Assembly: GCA_027035765.1 (NCBI GenBank)
Contig: JALVUD010000013.1
Location: forward strand, 1 to 40,389
Length of the DNA: 40,389 bases
From: Campylobacteraceae bacterium
GTDB lineage: Bacteria > Campylobacterota > Campylobacteria > Campylobacterales > Sulfurovaceae
Direction of reading: 5' to 3'
Shown here: positions 32,450 to 40,273 of the stretch, one piece after another
How the letters are laid out: the number at the start of each line of letters is the position of its first letter
How positions within the stretch are numbered: the stretch's first letter is position 1
Translations under genes and position numbers: made by a program
Notes under the pieces: generated by a model
The model's input: only the letters and a program-made list of their open reading frames with translations
The model's database searches: none
What the model was told of the DNA's origin: nothing

Positions 32450-33385
32450 TCATTTTCTCTCTAAGTGGCTTCCATTCAAAATTTCATCCAACTTTGGATA
32501 TTTCCGCCGATATCGCGGCAGCATGCTTTCGTTTCCCTTGAGGCCGCCCTGGTGGAGGTAGAGGATCTCTCCTCGCATTTTGTCACGACGTTCGAGCAGG
32601 GTCAGCCATCCTTTGGGATCGTAGAGCAGATCAAACTCCACACCCGTTTGTCGATACAATTCTAGCCAAAGTTGGTAAAACTCCCGGTAGAGCCTGCCGA
32701 AATAATACTTCCTGGGAAGATCGACGATCCGGGGCCAAAATGACGAATCGGGTTCGAGCATGGCGAACTGCTCCCGCAGATAGTCGGCATCTCCGACACA
32801 CGGGACAGTGACTACGTGAGTGAAGAGCGAAGAGTGAAGAGTGAGGAACTGCAATGATTTTTGAAGGTAGAGAGCTGTGGTTCCGGTGCCTGAGGGGAGA
32901 AAGACTGTCAGCTTCGCGACCCCCCGCTCCCGCTGCCAGTTGATGATCTCCTCGGCCAGAATACGGATTCCCTCTTCGGCTTCGGGCTGCCGGCCGCCCT
33001 CTTCGATGAAAAGCACCTCCTCTTCCCATTTCTCATTTCTCATTACTTTTTTCTCATTAAAAATCGTTCCGTTCTCCAGGGCGGCACGGTAGTTGCCCTG
33101 GGGATTCTCTCTCAGATAGGCGGGGATGTGATCGACAAAATATTCGAACTCCCAGCCTCGAAGTCTGGCCAGAACCGAGAGGGAGTACATGGCGTTGGAC
33201 TGGGGGGATCCGTAGGAGACCAGTCTGCGGATCTGCGGGAGATCCCGATGGAGCCAATAGTGAAGTTTCCTCGCTTTGTTGCCGGAAAAATCGGGGTGGA
33301 TCCGGTCATCCCGTTTGAGGAAACAGCGCCGACCCTCGACGGTGATTTCCTCGACCGGCGTCGGTACCTTCCATGAATGGATCAT
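32450..33385 (-). CDS. PLP-dependent D-cysteine desulfhydrase / ACC deaminase family protein
   Basis: The product is 311 residues from the ATG at 33385, with GGGGAG before it. The PLP Lys lies in HPDFSGNKARKLHYWL near residue 38, followed by YGSPQSNAMYSLSVLARLRG. The phosphate-binding loop is LPSGTGTTALYLQ near residue 165. The family breaks down D-cysteine or ACC, or acts on related amino acids. Two heptamer-repeat tracts lie inside the gene. They encode a segment around FNEKKVMRNEKWEEEV and a segment around FLTLHSSLFTHVV, so these look like inserted or expanded surface peptides. The frame remains open, but activity may be altered. It is divergent from nrdB. Confidence 0.75.
   Translation of the reverse strand: MIHSWKVPTPVEEITVEGRRCFLKRDDRIHPDFSGNKARKLHYWLHRDLPQIRRLVSYGSPQSNAMYSLSVLARLRGWEFEYFVDHIPAYLRENPQGNYRAALENGTIFNEKKVMRNEKWEEEVLFIEEGGRQPEAEEGIRILAEEIINWQRERGVAKLTVFLPSGTGTTALYLQKSLQFLTLHSSLFTHVVTVPCVGDADYLREQFAMLEPDSSFWPRIVDLPRKYYFGRLYREFYQLWLELYRQTGVEFDLLYDPKGWLTLLERRDKMRGEILYLHQGGLKGNESMLPRYRRKYPKLDEILNGSHLERK
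32820..32847. repeat. Heptamer tract inside the desulfhydrase gene (GTGAAGA type)
   Basis: Four 7-mers are read on the plus strand: GTGAAGA, GCGAAGA, GTGAAGA, GTGAGGA. On the coding strand they encode part of LTLHSSLFT. The tract is purine-rich and unlike the surrounding codons. Confidence 0.75.
33023..33057. repeat. Heptamer tract inside the desulfhydrase gene (TTCTCAT type)
   Basis: Five 7-mers are read on the plus strand: TTCCCAT, TTCTCAT, TTCTCAT, TACTTTT, TTCTCAT. On the coding strand they give NEKKVMRNEKWE. The two tracts lie about 175 bases apart in the same gene. Confidence 0.75.
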
Positions 33386-33445
33386 CAAAAACTCCCCGCT
33401 GTCGGGGGCCTGTCAGGGGCCCGGCGATCTTTTATTTTTCTGTCG

Positions 33446-33451
33446 TATAAT
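33446..33451 (+). promoter_or_regulatory. -10 element of nrdB
   Basis: TATAAT in GTCGTATAATAACTCC lies 46 bases before the nrdB start, and ends the region shared with the divergent desulfhydrase gene. Confidence 0.6.
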
Positions 33452-33496
33452 AACTCCACTTTCTATAAAACAATTCAGAAAAGAGGTAGAGCAGAT

Positions 33497-34510
33497 ATGA
33501 AACCTGAACACTATTATAACCCCCACGGCGAACCGATCATGGATGAGAAGATCTATGGCGGGAATCCCACGGGATTCGTCGATTTCAACCGGCCCCGCTA
33601 CAAGTGGAGTGTCAATATCTATGACCTGATGAACGCCAACACCTGGTTTCCCTCCGAGGTCAATACCGTCAACGAAAAGAAAAACTTCGAGATGCTCACC
33701 GACAATGAGCAGGCGATCTACAAACTCACCTTCGCCCAGCTCAGCTTCAACGACAGCGCCCAGGAGGAGTATCTCTCAGATTTCCGGCGCCTGGCCAACA
33801 ACCGCCTGGTCAAGGCAGCCATCAGCCTCCAGATCATGCAGGAGGTCAACCACTCCAAGAGCTACGCCGTACTGCTGGATGCCGCCGGAAACTCCGACGA
33901 GGTCTTCGACCTCTACAAACACGATGCGGCCCTCAACCGCAAAAACCAGCGCATCGCCGAGCAGTTCGCCCGCTACATCGACGGAAACTCCGCCGACGAG
34001 ATGCTGCTGAGTGCCATGGCCAGCGTCAACCTGGAGGGGATCTATTTCCTCCTGGGATTTAGCTACATCTATGTTCTGGGAGACAAAGTCCCCGGTGCCC
34101 GGGATATGATCAAATTCATCGCCCGGGATGAGATCAATACCCACCTACCGCTTTTTGCCAACATCTTCAAAACCATCTACAAAGAGAACAAGATCCCCGC
34201 CGCCATCGTGGACAAAGCCTACGCGATGATCAAAGAGGCGGTGGATATCGAACTGGAGTACGGAAAGTATCTGCTGGAGAACTATCCCATCATGGGTCTG
34301 ACAGAGGAACTGATGGAGCAGACGGTCTACAACTATGCCAACGACCGCCTCAACAAGATCGGCCTGGAGCCCATCTTCGAACAGAGCGGTGAAACCTATC
34401 TGCAGAAACTGGTGGAAAAACACCTGCGTATGAACGATGTACGCAGCAACTTCTTCGAGAGCAACGTCAGCAACTACGCCAAATCCAGCATCGATCTGGA
34501 TGACTTTTAA
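33497..34510 (+). CDS. nrdB: Ribonucleoside-diphosphate reductase class I, beta subunit
   Basis: The product is 337 residues from the ATG at 33497; in-frame codons before it precede the promoter. The diiron and radical motif is MQEVNHSKSYAVLLD, where Glu, His (+3) and Tyr (+7) have the E. coli E115/H118/Y122 spacing, so a tyrosyl radical is expected. Other ligand regions are LTFAQLSFNDSAQEEYLSDF and RDEINTHLPLFANI. The C-terminus ends SSIDLDDF, the kind of acidic tail that docks to NrdA. nrdA is not in the window. A strong terminator follows. Confidence 0.94.
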   Translation: MKPEHYYNPHGEPIMDEKIYGGNPTGFVDFNRPRYKWSVNIYDLMNANTWFPSEVNTVNEKKNFEMLTDNEQAIYKLTFAQLSFNDSAQEEYLSDFRRLANNRLVKAAISLQIMQEVNHSKSYAVLLDAAGNSDEVFDLYKHDAALNRKNQRIAEQFARYIDGNSADEMLLSAMASVNLEGIYFLLGFSYIYVLGDKVPGARDMIKFIARDEINTHLPLFANIFKTIYKENKIPAAIVDKAYAMIKEAVDIELEYGKYLLENYPIMGLTEELMEQTVYNYANDRLNKIGLEPIFEQSGETYLQKLVEKHLRMNDVRSNFFESNVSNYAKSSIDLDDF

Positions 34511-34540
34511 CGAGAGGCTTTTGGCCTCTCGGGTTGTTAG
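34511..34540 (+). terminator. Terminator of nrdB
   Basis: CGAGAGGC, loop TTTTG, GCCTCTCG (34511-34531), then GGTTGTT. An eight-base-pair GC-rich stem directly after the stop. Confidence 0.75.
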
Positions 34541-34612
34541 TCATTCGTGATTGGTCATTGGAAGAAACGGAAACATTCAATCCAAATGACTAATGACCAG
34601 TGACCAATGACT
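34539..34612. repeat. Inverted heptanucleotide array between nrdB and fba
   Basis: AGTCATT, CGTGATT, GGTCATT (34539-34559) face AATGACT, AATGACC, AGTGACC, AATGACT (34585-34612). It is the same family and layout as 7461-7535, again in a short gap between genes. Confidence 0.85.
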
Positions 34613-34641
34613 CGGTATTGAGAAAGATGTTCTCAATACCG
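34613..34641 (-). terminator. Twelve-base-pair hairpin over the fba stop codon
   Basis: CGGTATTGAGAA, loop AGATG, TTCTCAATACCG. The stem includes the last codons and the stop of fba on the minus strand. It has no T run; it may protect the 3' end or terminate together with the adjoining repeat. Confidence 0.55.
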
Positions 34642-35712
34642 ATCGATACAGTTCAGTTCTTCAAAAGCCAGAACCACCCGATCCCGCATCGACTCTTCGC
34701 CGGCTCGCAGCCATTTGCGGGGATCGTAGTACTTCTTGTTGGGCTTGTCCTCCCCTTCGGGGTTGCCGATCTGGCCCTGGAGATAGTCGTGATACTTCGT
34801 CACGTATCCCCGTACACCGTCCCAGAAGGCCCACTGGGTGTCGGTGTCGATGTTCATTTTCACCACCCCGTAGCTGATCGCCTCTTTGATCTCCTCGGGG
34901 CTGGAACCGCTTCCGCCGTGAAAGACGAAGCTCACCGGTTTGGGGCCGGTATGGTGTTTTTTCTGAATGTACTCCTGGGAGTTGCGCAGAATCTTGGGCT
35001 CCAGATGGACATTTCCCGGCTTGTAGACACCATGCACGTTGCCGAAACTTGCCGCGATGGTGAAACGGTCGCTGATGGCGCTGAGACGCTCCCAGGCTTC
35101 GCAGACCTCTTCGGGCTGGGTGTAGAGGGCGGCATTGTCCACGTTGGTATTGTCCACCCCGTCCTCTTCGCCTCCGGTGATTCCCAGCTCGATCTCCAGG
35201 GTCATCCCGATTCGGCTCATCCGCTTCAGATAGGCTTCGCAGGTGGCCAGGTTCTCCTCAAGCGGCTCCTCGGAGAGGTCCAGCATATGGGAGGAGAAGA
35301 GCGGCTTACCCGTCTCTTCGAAGTGTTTTTCACTCGCCTCCAGTAGCCCGTCGATCCAGGGCAGGAGTTTCCGCGCGGCGTGATCGGTATGGAGGATGAC
35401 CGGGATGCCGTAGGCTTCTGCCAGAGTGTGGACATGTTTCGCCCCGCTGATGGCCCCTAGGATCGCTGCCCGCTCACCCTCGTTGCTCAGCCCTTTGCCG
35501 GCATAGAAGGAGGCCCCGCCGTTGCTGAACTGCACAATGACGGGAGAATGGACCTTCGCCGCCGCTTCCATGACCGCGTTGACCGAATCGGTTCCGACTA
35601 CATTGACCGCGGGGAGCGCAAACTCCTGTGCTTTGGCAATCTCGAAAATCTTCTGCAGATCATCCCCGGTAACGACACCTGGTGCGACCAGGTCTGAAAT
35701 CTTCTGACTCAT
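34633..35712 (-). CDS. fbaA: Fructose-bisphosphate aldolase, class II
   Basis: The product is 359 residues from the ATG at 35712. It has the zinc-site motif VILHTDHAARKLLPWIDGLL near residue 105, the second zinc region EIELGITGGEEDGVDN, and the C-terminal FVFHGGSGSSPEEIKEAISY and KMNIDTDTQWAFWDGVRGY. It works in gluconeogenesis and glycolysis. It lies downstream of the PEB4-like genes, as fba does after peb4 in Campylobacter jejuni. Confidence 0.95.
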   Translation of the reverse strand: MSQKISDLVAPGVVTGDDLQKIFEIAKAQEFALPAVNVVGTDSVNAVMEAAAKVHSPVIVQFSNGGASFYAGKGLSNEGERAAILGAISGAKHVHTLAEAYGIPVILHTDHAARKLLPWIDGLLEASEKHFEETGKPLFSSHMLDLSEEPLEENLATCEAYLKRMSRIGMTLEIELGITGGEEDGVDNTNVDNAALYTQPEEVCEAWERLSAISDRFTIAASFGNVHGVYKPGNVHLEPKILRNSQEYIQKKHHTGPKPVSFVFHGGSGSSPEEIKEAISYGVVKMNIDTDTQWAFWDGVRGYVTKYHDYLQGQIGNPEGEDKPNKKYYDPRKWLRAGEESMRDRVVLAFEELNCIDRY

Positions 35713-35731
35713 CCTTCCTCTCCTCTGTCGA

Positions 35732-36376
35732 TTATTGTTTGGCCTGTTTCTTCGTACTCTTGGGAGCTGGTTTTTTCTGAGTCTTCTTCCTGCCGGCCGC
35801 TTTGGGTTTGGGGTTGTAGTCGATCTTGGCATCCTTCATCACCTGCTGGACGAACTTCATCTTTTTCAACTCTACGGCAATGAGGGGCTTGACCTTCTCG
35901 AAGGGAACGATTTTCCCGGTCTTTTTGTCTTTGAAAAGCTTTTTCCGCTTCTCGTACTCTGCCTTCAGCTCCTCCTCGGTGACCGGAATCTTGACGGCGT
36001 TCTTGCGGATCCACAGCTCAGCATCCGCCATATACTTCTCGGGAACCGAGAGCTCTTTCTGCGCTTTCTTCTGCAGCTCTTTGTAGTGCTTGCGGATATA
36101 GAAGTCGGTCCAGATCGCCAGTTTCTCCTGACGGCTCAGCTCTTTGGCCGCCATCCGGGTCAGGAGCTTCTGCTTGGCCAGCTCCTGGATCACCCGCTTG
36201 CGATCCTTCTTTTTCAGCATCGAATAGTTCGCCCGTCCCCGGGTGACACGTTTGACGAAGGCATCGGCCTCTTTCTGGGTGATCTCATAGCCGTTGACAG
36301 TGGCGATGACCTTGGCGGAGAGCGCCGACATACCTGTAAAGAGGGTCAACAGGGCGATCGCTGCGATACGTTTCAT
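35732..36376 (-). CDS. PEB4/SurA-like exported chaperone lacking the parvulin domain
   Basis: The product is 214 residues. A signal peptide (IAAIALLTLFTGMSALSAK) leads into VIATVNGYEITQKEADAFVK, closely parallel to the N-terminus of the next gene upstream. A helical SurA_N-type region follows. There is no parvulin-type catalytic domain; instead the protein ends in a very Lys/Pro/Ala-rich tail (AAGRKKTQKKPAPKSTKKQA). It is probably a diverged tandem paralogue of the PEB4 gene that kept only the chaperone part. It is periplasmic by inference. Confidence 0.75.
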   Translation of the reverse strand: MKRIAAIALLTLFTGMSALSAKVIATVNGYEITQKEADAFVKRVTRGRANYSMLKKKDRKRVIQELAKQKLLTRMAAKELSRQEKLAIWTDFYIRKHYKELQKKAQKELSVPEKYMADAELWIRKNAVKIPVTEEELKAEYEKRKKLFKDKKTGKIVPFEKVKPLIAVELKKMKFVQQVMKDAKIDYNPKPKAAGRKKTQKKPAPKSTKKQAKQ

Positions 36377-36456
36377 TCTTTGGATCCTTTTTCTGCTTGA
36401 TATGATGATAGGAATATTGTAAACCCAAACCGTGGAAAAACGGCTGAGTTATCCGA

Positions 36457-37326
36457 TTATTTGGAAGATTTCCCTTTGGCGGTATCCGATCCTTCGATCT
36501 TGATATCGGCATTCTTTTTGAGGAGGTCGGTCTCCTGTTTCATCTTCTCGGCAAAACGCTGTTGCTTGAGCGCCGCAATGACCCGGTCTTTGATCTTCTC
36601 GAAGGGGATTTTCTGGGCTGCCGTTTTGTCTTCGACATAGATGACATGCCAACCGAACTGTGTCTTGACCGGCTTGAGGGTGATCTCTCCCGGTTTCAGA
36701 GCGAAAGCGGCCCGGGAGAAGGGAAGAACCATCTGCTCCTTGGTGAAATACCCCAGATCTCCCCCTTTGGGGCCGGTGGGGCCGGTAGACTCTTTCTTGG
36801 CCAGTTCGATGAACTTCTTCTTCAGCGCTTCACCCTTGAGCCCCTTGAGCTGATCGATGATCTCCTGCGCCTTTTTCTCATCTTTGAGCAGGATATGCCG
36901 GGCATGGACACGTTCGGGCATCGTGAACTTGTCGGCATTTTTCTGATAGAACTCTCTCGCTTCACTCTCGCTGACGATAATCTTGTCGAACTGCTGCTTC
37001 GCCCAGGCGTTGATCATCAGTTTCTTTTTGGCCAGATCCAGCATACGCCGGAAGTCAGGGTTTTTCTCCACTCCGGCCTTCTGGGCAGCCTCCGCCAGTA
37101 CCTCCGTCTCGATCATTCCGTCGAGAACCTTCTTTTTGGTTTTGGGATCGAGCATTTCATAGGTAATCGGCTGGTTGGGCATACTCTGCTGTAAAAAGGC
37201 ATTGAGGTCCTCTTTGGTGATCTTGTGACCGTTGACCGTGGCCACCACGTCGGAGGCCGACAGCCAGGTCCCTCCCAGCCCCAGACAGAGTGCCGTGACG
37301 GCAAGGGTTCTTTTCATTTTTGTCAT
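36457..37326 (-). CDS. PEB4-type peptidyl-prolyl cis-trans isomerase / periplasmic chaperone
   Basis: The product is 289 residues, with GAGGAAG before the start. A signal peptide (TLAVTALCLGLGGTWLSAS) is followed by a SurA_N helical region (residues 25-135) with VVATVNGHKITKEDLNAF. The parvulin domain (residues about 137-245) begins ERVHARHILLKDEKKAQEII and includes GPTGPKGGDLGYFTKEQMV and TQFGWHVIYVED. It helps fold outer-membrane proteins. The nth - peb4 - fba order matches Campylobacter. Confidence 0.88.
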   Translation of the reverse strand: MTKMKRTLAVTALCLGLGGTWLSASDVVATVNGHKITKEDLNAFLQQSMPNQPITYEMLDPKTKKKVLDGMIETEVLAEAAQKAGVEKNPDFRRMLDLAKKKLMINAWAKQQFDKIIVSESEAREFYQKNADKFTMPERVHARHILLKDEKKAQEIIDQLKGLKGEALKKKFIELAKKESTGPTGPKGGDLGYFTKEQMVLPFSRAAFALKPGEITLKPVKTQFGWHVIYVEDKTAAQKIPFEKIKDRVIAALKQQRFAEKMKQETDLLKKNADIKIEGSDTAKGKSSK

Positions 37327-37448
37327 TTTACTTCCTCTCTTGGTTGATTTTGTTTGAAGTATATCGACTCATATTAAATCGTTCATTAACTGTCCAGGCC
37401 CGTTCTATGCTAAGATTCGACACATTCCATTCGCGAGGACGACACAGA

Positions 37449-38111
37449 GTGGCTCAGAGAAAAAGAATCAAACTGGCGACACGCAAAGAGATCGAAGCGA
37501 TCAAACAGCTGCTGCTGGAACACTACCCCGACAGCGTGACCGAACTGCACTACCGCAATCTCTATGAACTGCTGGTCTCGGTCATGCTCTCTGCCCAGTG
37601 TACCGACAAACGGGTCAACCTCATCACCCCGGCTCTTTTTGAAAAGTATCCCGATATCCCCTCCCTCGCCCAGGCGGATGTGGAGGAGGTCAAAGAGTAC
37701 ATCAAAACCTGTTCCTTCTTCAACAACAAAGCCAAAAACCTAGTCGCCATGGCCCGGATGGTCATGGAGCAGTACCATGGAGAGATCCCCCTGGACGAGA
37801 AGGAGTTGGTCAAACTCCCCGGTGTGGGACAGAAGACCGCCCATGTTGTCCTCATCGAATATACCGGTGCCAACCTGATGGCGGTGGATACCCATGTCTT
37901 TCGGGTCGCCCACCGGCTGGGGCTCAGCGATGCTCCCACCGTCGAGGGAACCGAACGGGACCTGGTGCGTAAATTCAAGACTGATCTGCACCGTCTCCAC
38001 CAGGCGATGGTGCTCTTCGGACGCTATATCTGCAAAGCGGTCAAACCGGAGTGTGATCGTTGTTTTCTGACGGAATATTGCAAGAGTAAAGAGAGCTTCA
38101 AAGCAAGGTAA
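37449..38111 (+). CDS. nth: Endonuclease III (DNA glycosylase/AP lyase)
   Basis: The product is 220 residues from the GTG at 37449, preceded by GAGGA; a -10-like TATGCT at 37406 argues against the earlier in-frame start codons. The helix-hairpin-helix KLPGVGQKTAHVVL carries the catalytic Lys, and the catalytic Asp is in MAVDTHVFRVAHRLG. The iron-sulfur cluster ligands follow as C-x6-C-x2-C-x5-C (CKAVKPECDRCFLTEYC). It excises oxidised pyrimidines from DNA. It is divergent from the PEB4 gene. Confidence 0.95.
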   Translation: MAQRKRIKLATRKEIEAIKQLLLEHYPDSVTELHYRNLYELLVSVMLSAQCTDKRVNLITPALFEKYPDIPSLAQADVEEVKEYIKTCSFFNNKAKNLVAMARMVMEQYHGEIPLDEKELVKLPGVGQKTAHVVLIEYTGANLMAVDTHVFRVAHRLGLSDAPTVEGTERDLVRKFKTDLHRLHQAMVLFGRYICKAVKPECDRCFLTEYCKSKESFKAR

Positions 38112-38120
38112 GGAGAGACA

Positions 38121-38246
38121 ATGATCGGTGAATATATCAACAGCGGCCTGATGCTGCTGATCCTGGCGGCGGCGCTTTGGATTCTCAAGAGCCCCAAAAA
38201 GGAAAAGAGAAAACCTGACACTACCCCGACGGAAGAGGAGGAGTGA
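38121..38246 (+). CDS. Small single-helix membrane protein after nth
   Basis: A 41-residue frame starts at ATG 38121 with AAGGAG eight bases before, nine bases after the nth stop. It begins MIGEYINSGLMLLILAAALW, one transmembrane helix, then a basic segment (KSPKKEKRK) and an acidic end (TPTEEEE). The ribosome site and operon position support a real gene. No family is recognised. Confidence 0.65.
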   Translation: MIGEYINSGLMLLILAAALWILKSPKKEKRKPDTTPTEEEE

Positions 38247-38256
38247 GCCGCCCGAG

Positions 38257-40221
38257 CTACAGTTCGCAGGCTTCGTCGCTGCAGTAACGGCTGCCGACCC
38301 CCTCGTGGCCACTGAGCCGGCTCCAGTCTATGGTCGGCATCTGTGCGGCCCGGCGGCGGTATTCACTCTCGCTGATCCGTTCGTAGGGCATCTGGGGATA
38401 GGCACCTCCCGGCCGCCGCGGCAGCAGGGAAGCGGATTTGATCACCGGGGCGAAGAGAGCGAGCATCTGCTCCAGCTGGGGGCCCTCTTTTTCCGGATCG
38501 AAACTGATCGTGCAGCTCACCATGTTGTCGCTCCACTCCCGCTGCAACATCGCCAGCAGGGCAAACTGCTCCCAGGCGGAGACCGAAGCCGCCTCCCGGG
38601 TCTTGCCCTGATCGATGGGAAATTCGAAAACCGTGGTACTGTCGCTGTAGCGGTCAGGCTCATGGGGGACACCCGCCTCTTTGAGCAGTGCGGCAATCTT
38701 CGTCTCGCTTCCCACCCGCATCCGGCGAATGGCATAACGGTAGGGCGGGAAATTCATCCCCGAGCTCACGCCCGCCAGCTGGCTGATGGTCCCCGAGGGC
38801 TTGACCGTCGTCACCCGCAGCGACGCAGGCACTCCCGCCTCCTCGGCCCAATGCCGGTTCAGGTGCCGAACATGGGCGTACCCTTTGCGCAGCAGCCGGG
38901 TCAGCGCCGCCGCCCCCCGACGGTCCAGCAGATCGGCGATCCCCGAGATGCTCACCCCGATCCGGCGGTTTCGTGCCACGACGGCATTGGTCTCCGGACG
39001 ATGGGTGGGATGCAGCGTCACCGTCGAAGCGTAGAAGGTGGCGAACTCCAGTGCCCGGAGGAATGCCTTTTCATTGCCGCAGCGGGAAGGAAAGACCTCG
39101 GAGAGGTTGCAGAGCTCGAAACTCTCCAGGGGGATCTCGGCACAGGGGTTGCTGAGCCAGGCCCGATCGGGCGAGAGATCTCCGTATCGGGCATAGCGCT
39201 GGACATTGATGCGATTGAGGATCCCCGGTTCACCGTTTTCCAGTATATGGGGAACGATCCGGGAGAGCTTTTCGAAATCTTCACCGGTTTTGAGGACCAC
39301 CGTGTTGTTGGAGATCCAACCGATCTCTTGCCGTTCCGGATATTTTTTGTAATCCTTGAGCTCCAGAAAGGTGGGGTCATCCAGAGAACCCAGTGCCATC
39401 TCAGCACTGCGGCGGATATTGCCCGCCACCACACATTCACCGATGGCGTTCATCACATCGACGGTACAGCGGGTCCTGTCGATCTCCCCGGCTCCGTAAC
39501 GCTCCAGGATCTCTGCCAGCGTGGCATGAAGCTTTCTGAGCGGTTCCGGGCCGGCGGCAGTTCCGCCGAACCCTTTGATGGGAGCCCCCGCCGGACGGAT
39601 CAGACTGTAGTCGAAGCTGTAGCGGGGTCCGCCACGCAGATAGCTCTCGAGCAACAGGCGGACCGATGCGACCCATCCCTCCCGGCTGTCAGGAATCACG
39701 AAGCGCTTTGCCTCGCCGGAGGGTCGGCGGACCTCTGTGCCTTTCCAGGCGGTGTTGAAGCCCACCCCCACGCCGCACATCAGCATATCCATCAGCCAAT
39801 CGGCTGCGGCGATCAGGTCGTCGGTATCCACCGCACCGCAGTTGTTCAGTGCGGCACTGCCCCGCTGATAGACAAATGCCGTCCCCATCGCCCAGAGCCC
39901 ACGCCCCGGCGGCAGCCAGTGCATCTCGAACATCCGCTCCGCCATCTCCGCCGCATACTCCTGCCACCGAGCGTCCTCCCAGGCCAGACCGTGGCGCAGG
40001 TAGTGGTCCTTTCTCAGGGAAAAGACCCCCTCGATCACCCGGATCACCGTATCGGGCCAATGTTCCTGACTTCCATCAGGCTTGAGACGGCTGTAGGTCC
40101 GATAGTAGACCGCCTCCCCGAACGCTCCGAAACCAAACTCCGCTTTGCGCCGCTTCAACGTCTCTTTGACCGAAGAATCAAGCGAGAAACGCTCCGTCAC
40201 CGGACAGCACCCCTCCGCCAT
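38257..40221 (-). CDS. nrdJ: Adenosylcobalamin-dependent ribonucleotide reductase, class II monomeric type
   Basis: The product is 654 residues, with GGAGGGCACG before the start. It resembles the Lactobacillus leichmannii-type triphosphate reductase. An N-terminal ATP-cone-free core has the first redox Cys in SAALNNCGAVDTDD and the loop MLMCGVGVGFNTAWKG. The radical Cys region is SNPCAEIPLESFELCNLSEV, followed by TTVKPSGTISQLAGVSSGMN. The C-terminal shuttle pair is C-x4-C in YCSDEACEL. It makes deoxynucleotides without oxygen but needs B12. It complements the oxygen-dependent NrdB at 33497. A transposase tail lies just upstream. Confidence 0.9.
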   Translation of the reverse strand: MAEGCCPVTERFSLDSSVKETLKRRKAEFGFGAFGEAVYYRTYSRLKPDGSQEHWPDTVIRVIEGVFSLRKDHYLRHGLAWEDARWQEYAAEMAERMFEMHWLPPGRGLWAMGTAFVYQRGSAALNNCGAVDTDDLIAAADWLMDMLMCGVGVGFNTAWKGTEVRRPSGEAKRFVIPDSREGWVASVRLLLESYLRGGPRYSFDYSLIRPAGAPIKGFGGTAAGPEPLRKLHATLAEILERYGAGEIDRTRCTVDVMNAIGECVVAGNIRRSAEMALGSLDDPTFLELKDYKKYPERQEIGWISNNTVVLKTGEDFEKLSRIVPHILENGEPGILNRINVQRYARYGDLSPDRAWLSNPCAEIPLESFELCNLSEVFPSRCGNEKAFLRALEFATFYASTVTLHPTHRPETNAVVARNRRIGVSISGIADLLDRRGAAALTRLLRKGYAHVRHLNRHWAEEAGVPASLRVTTVKPSGTISQLAGVSSGMNFPPYRYAIRRMRVGSETKIAALLKEAGVPHEPDRYSDSTTVFEFPIDQGKTREAASVSAWEQFALLAMLQREWSDNMVSCTISFDPEKEGPQLEQMLALFAPVIKSASLLPRRPGGAYPQMPYERISESEYRRRAAQMPTIDWSRLSGHEGVGSRYCSDEACEL

Positions 40222-40273
40222 CGTGCCCTCCTTGTCTCCGGTATTTCAAACCGTTTTTTTCATTGGCTCTAGA

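Noticed and set aside
38305-40272. Plus-strand open frame of about 655 codons opposite nrdJ
   Set aside because: It is a mirror of the nrdJ codon pattern; the minus-strand product carries all catalytic motifs.
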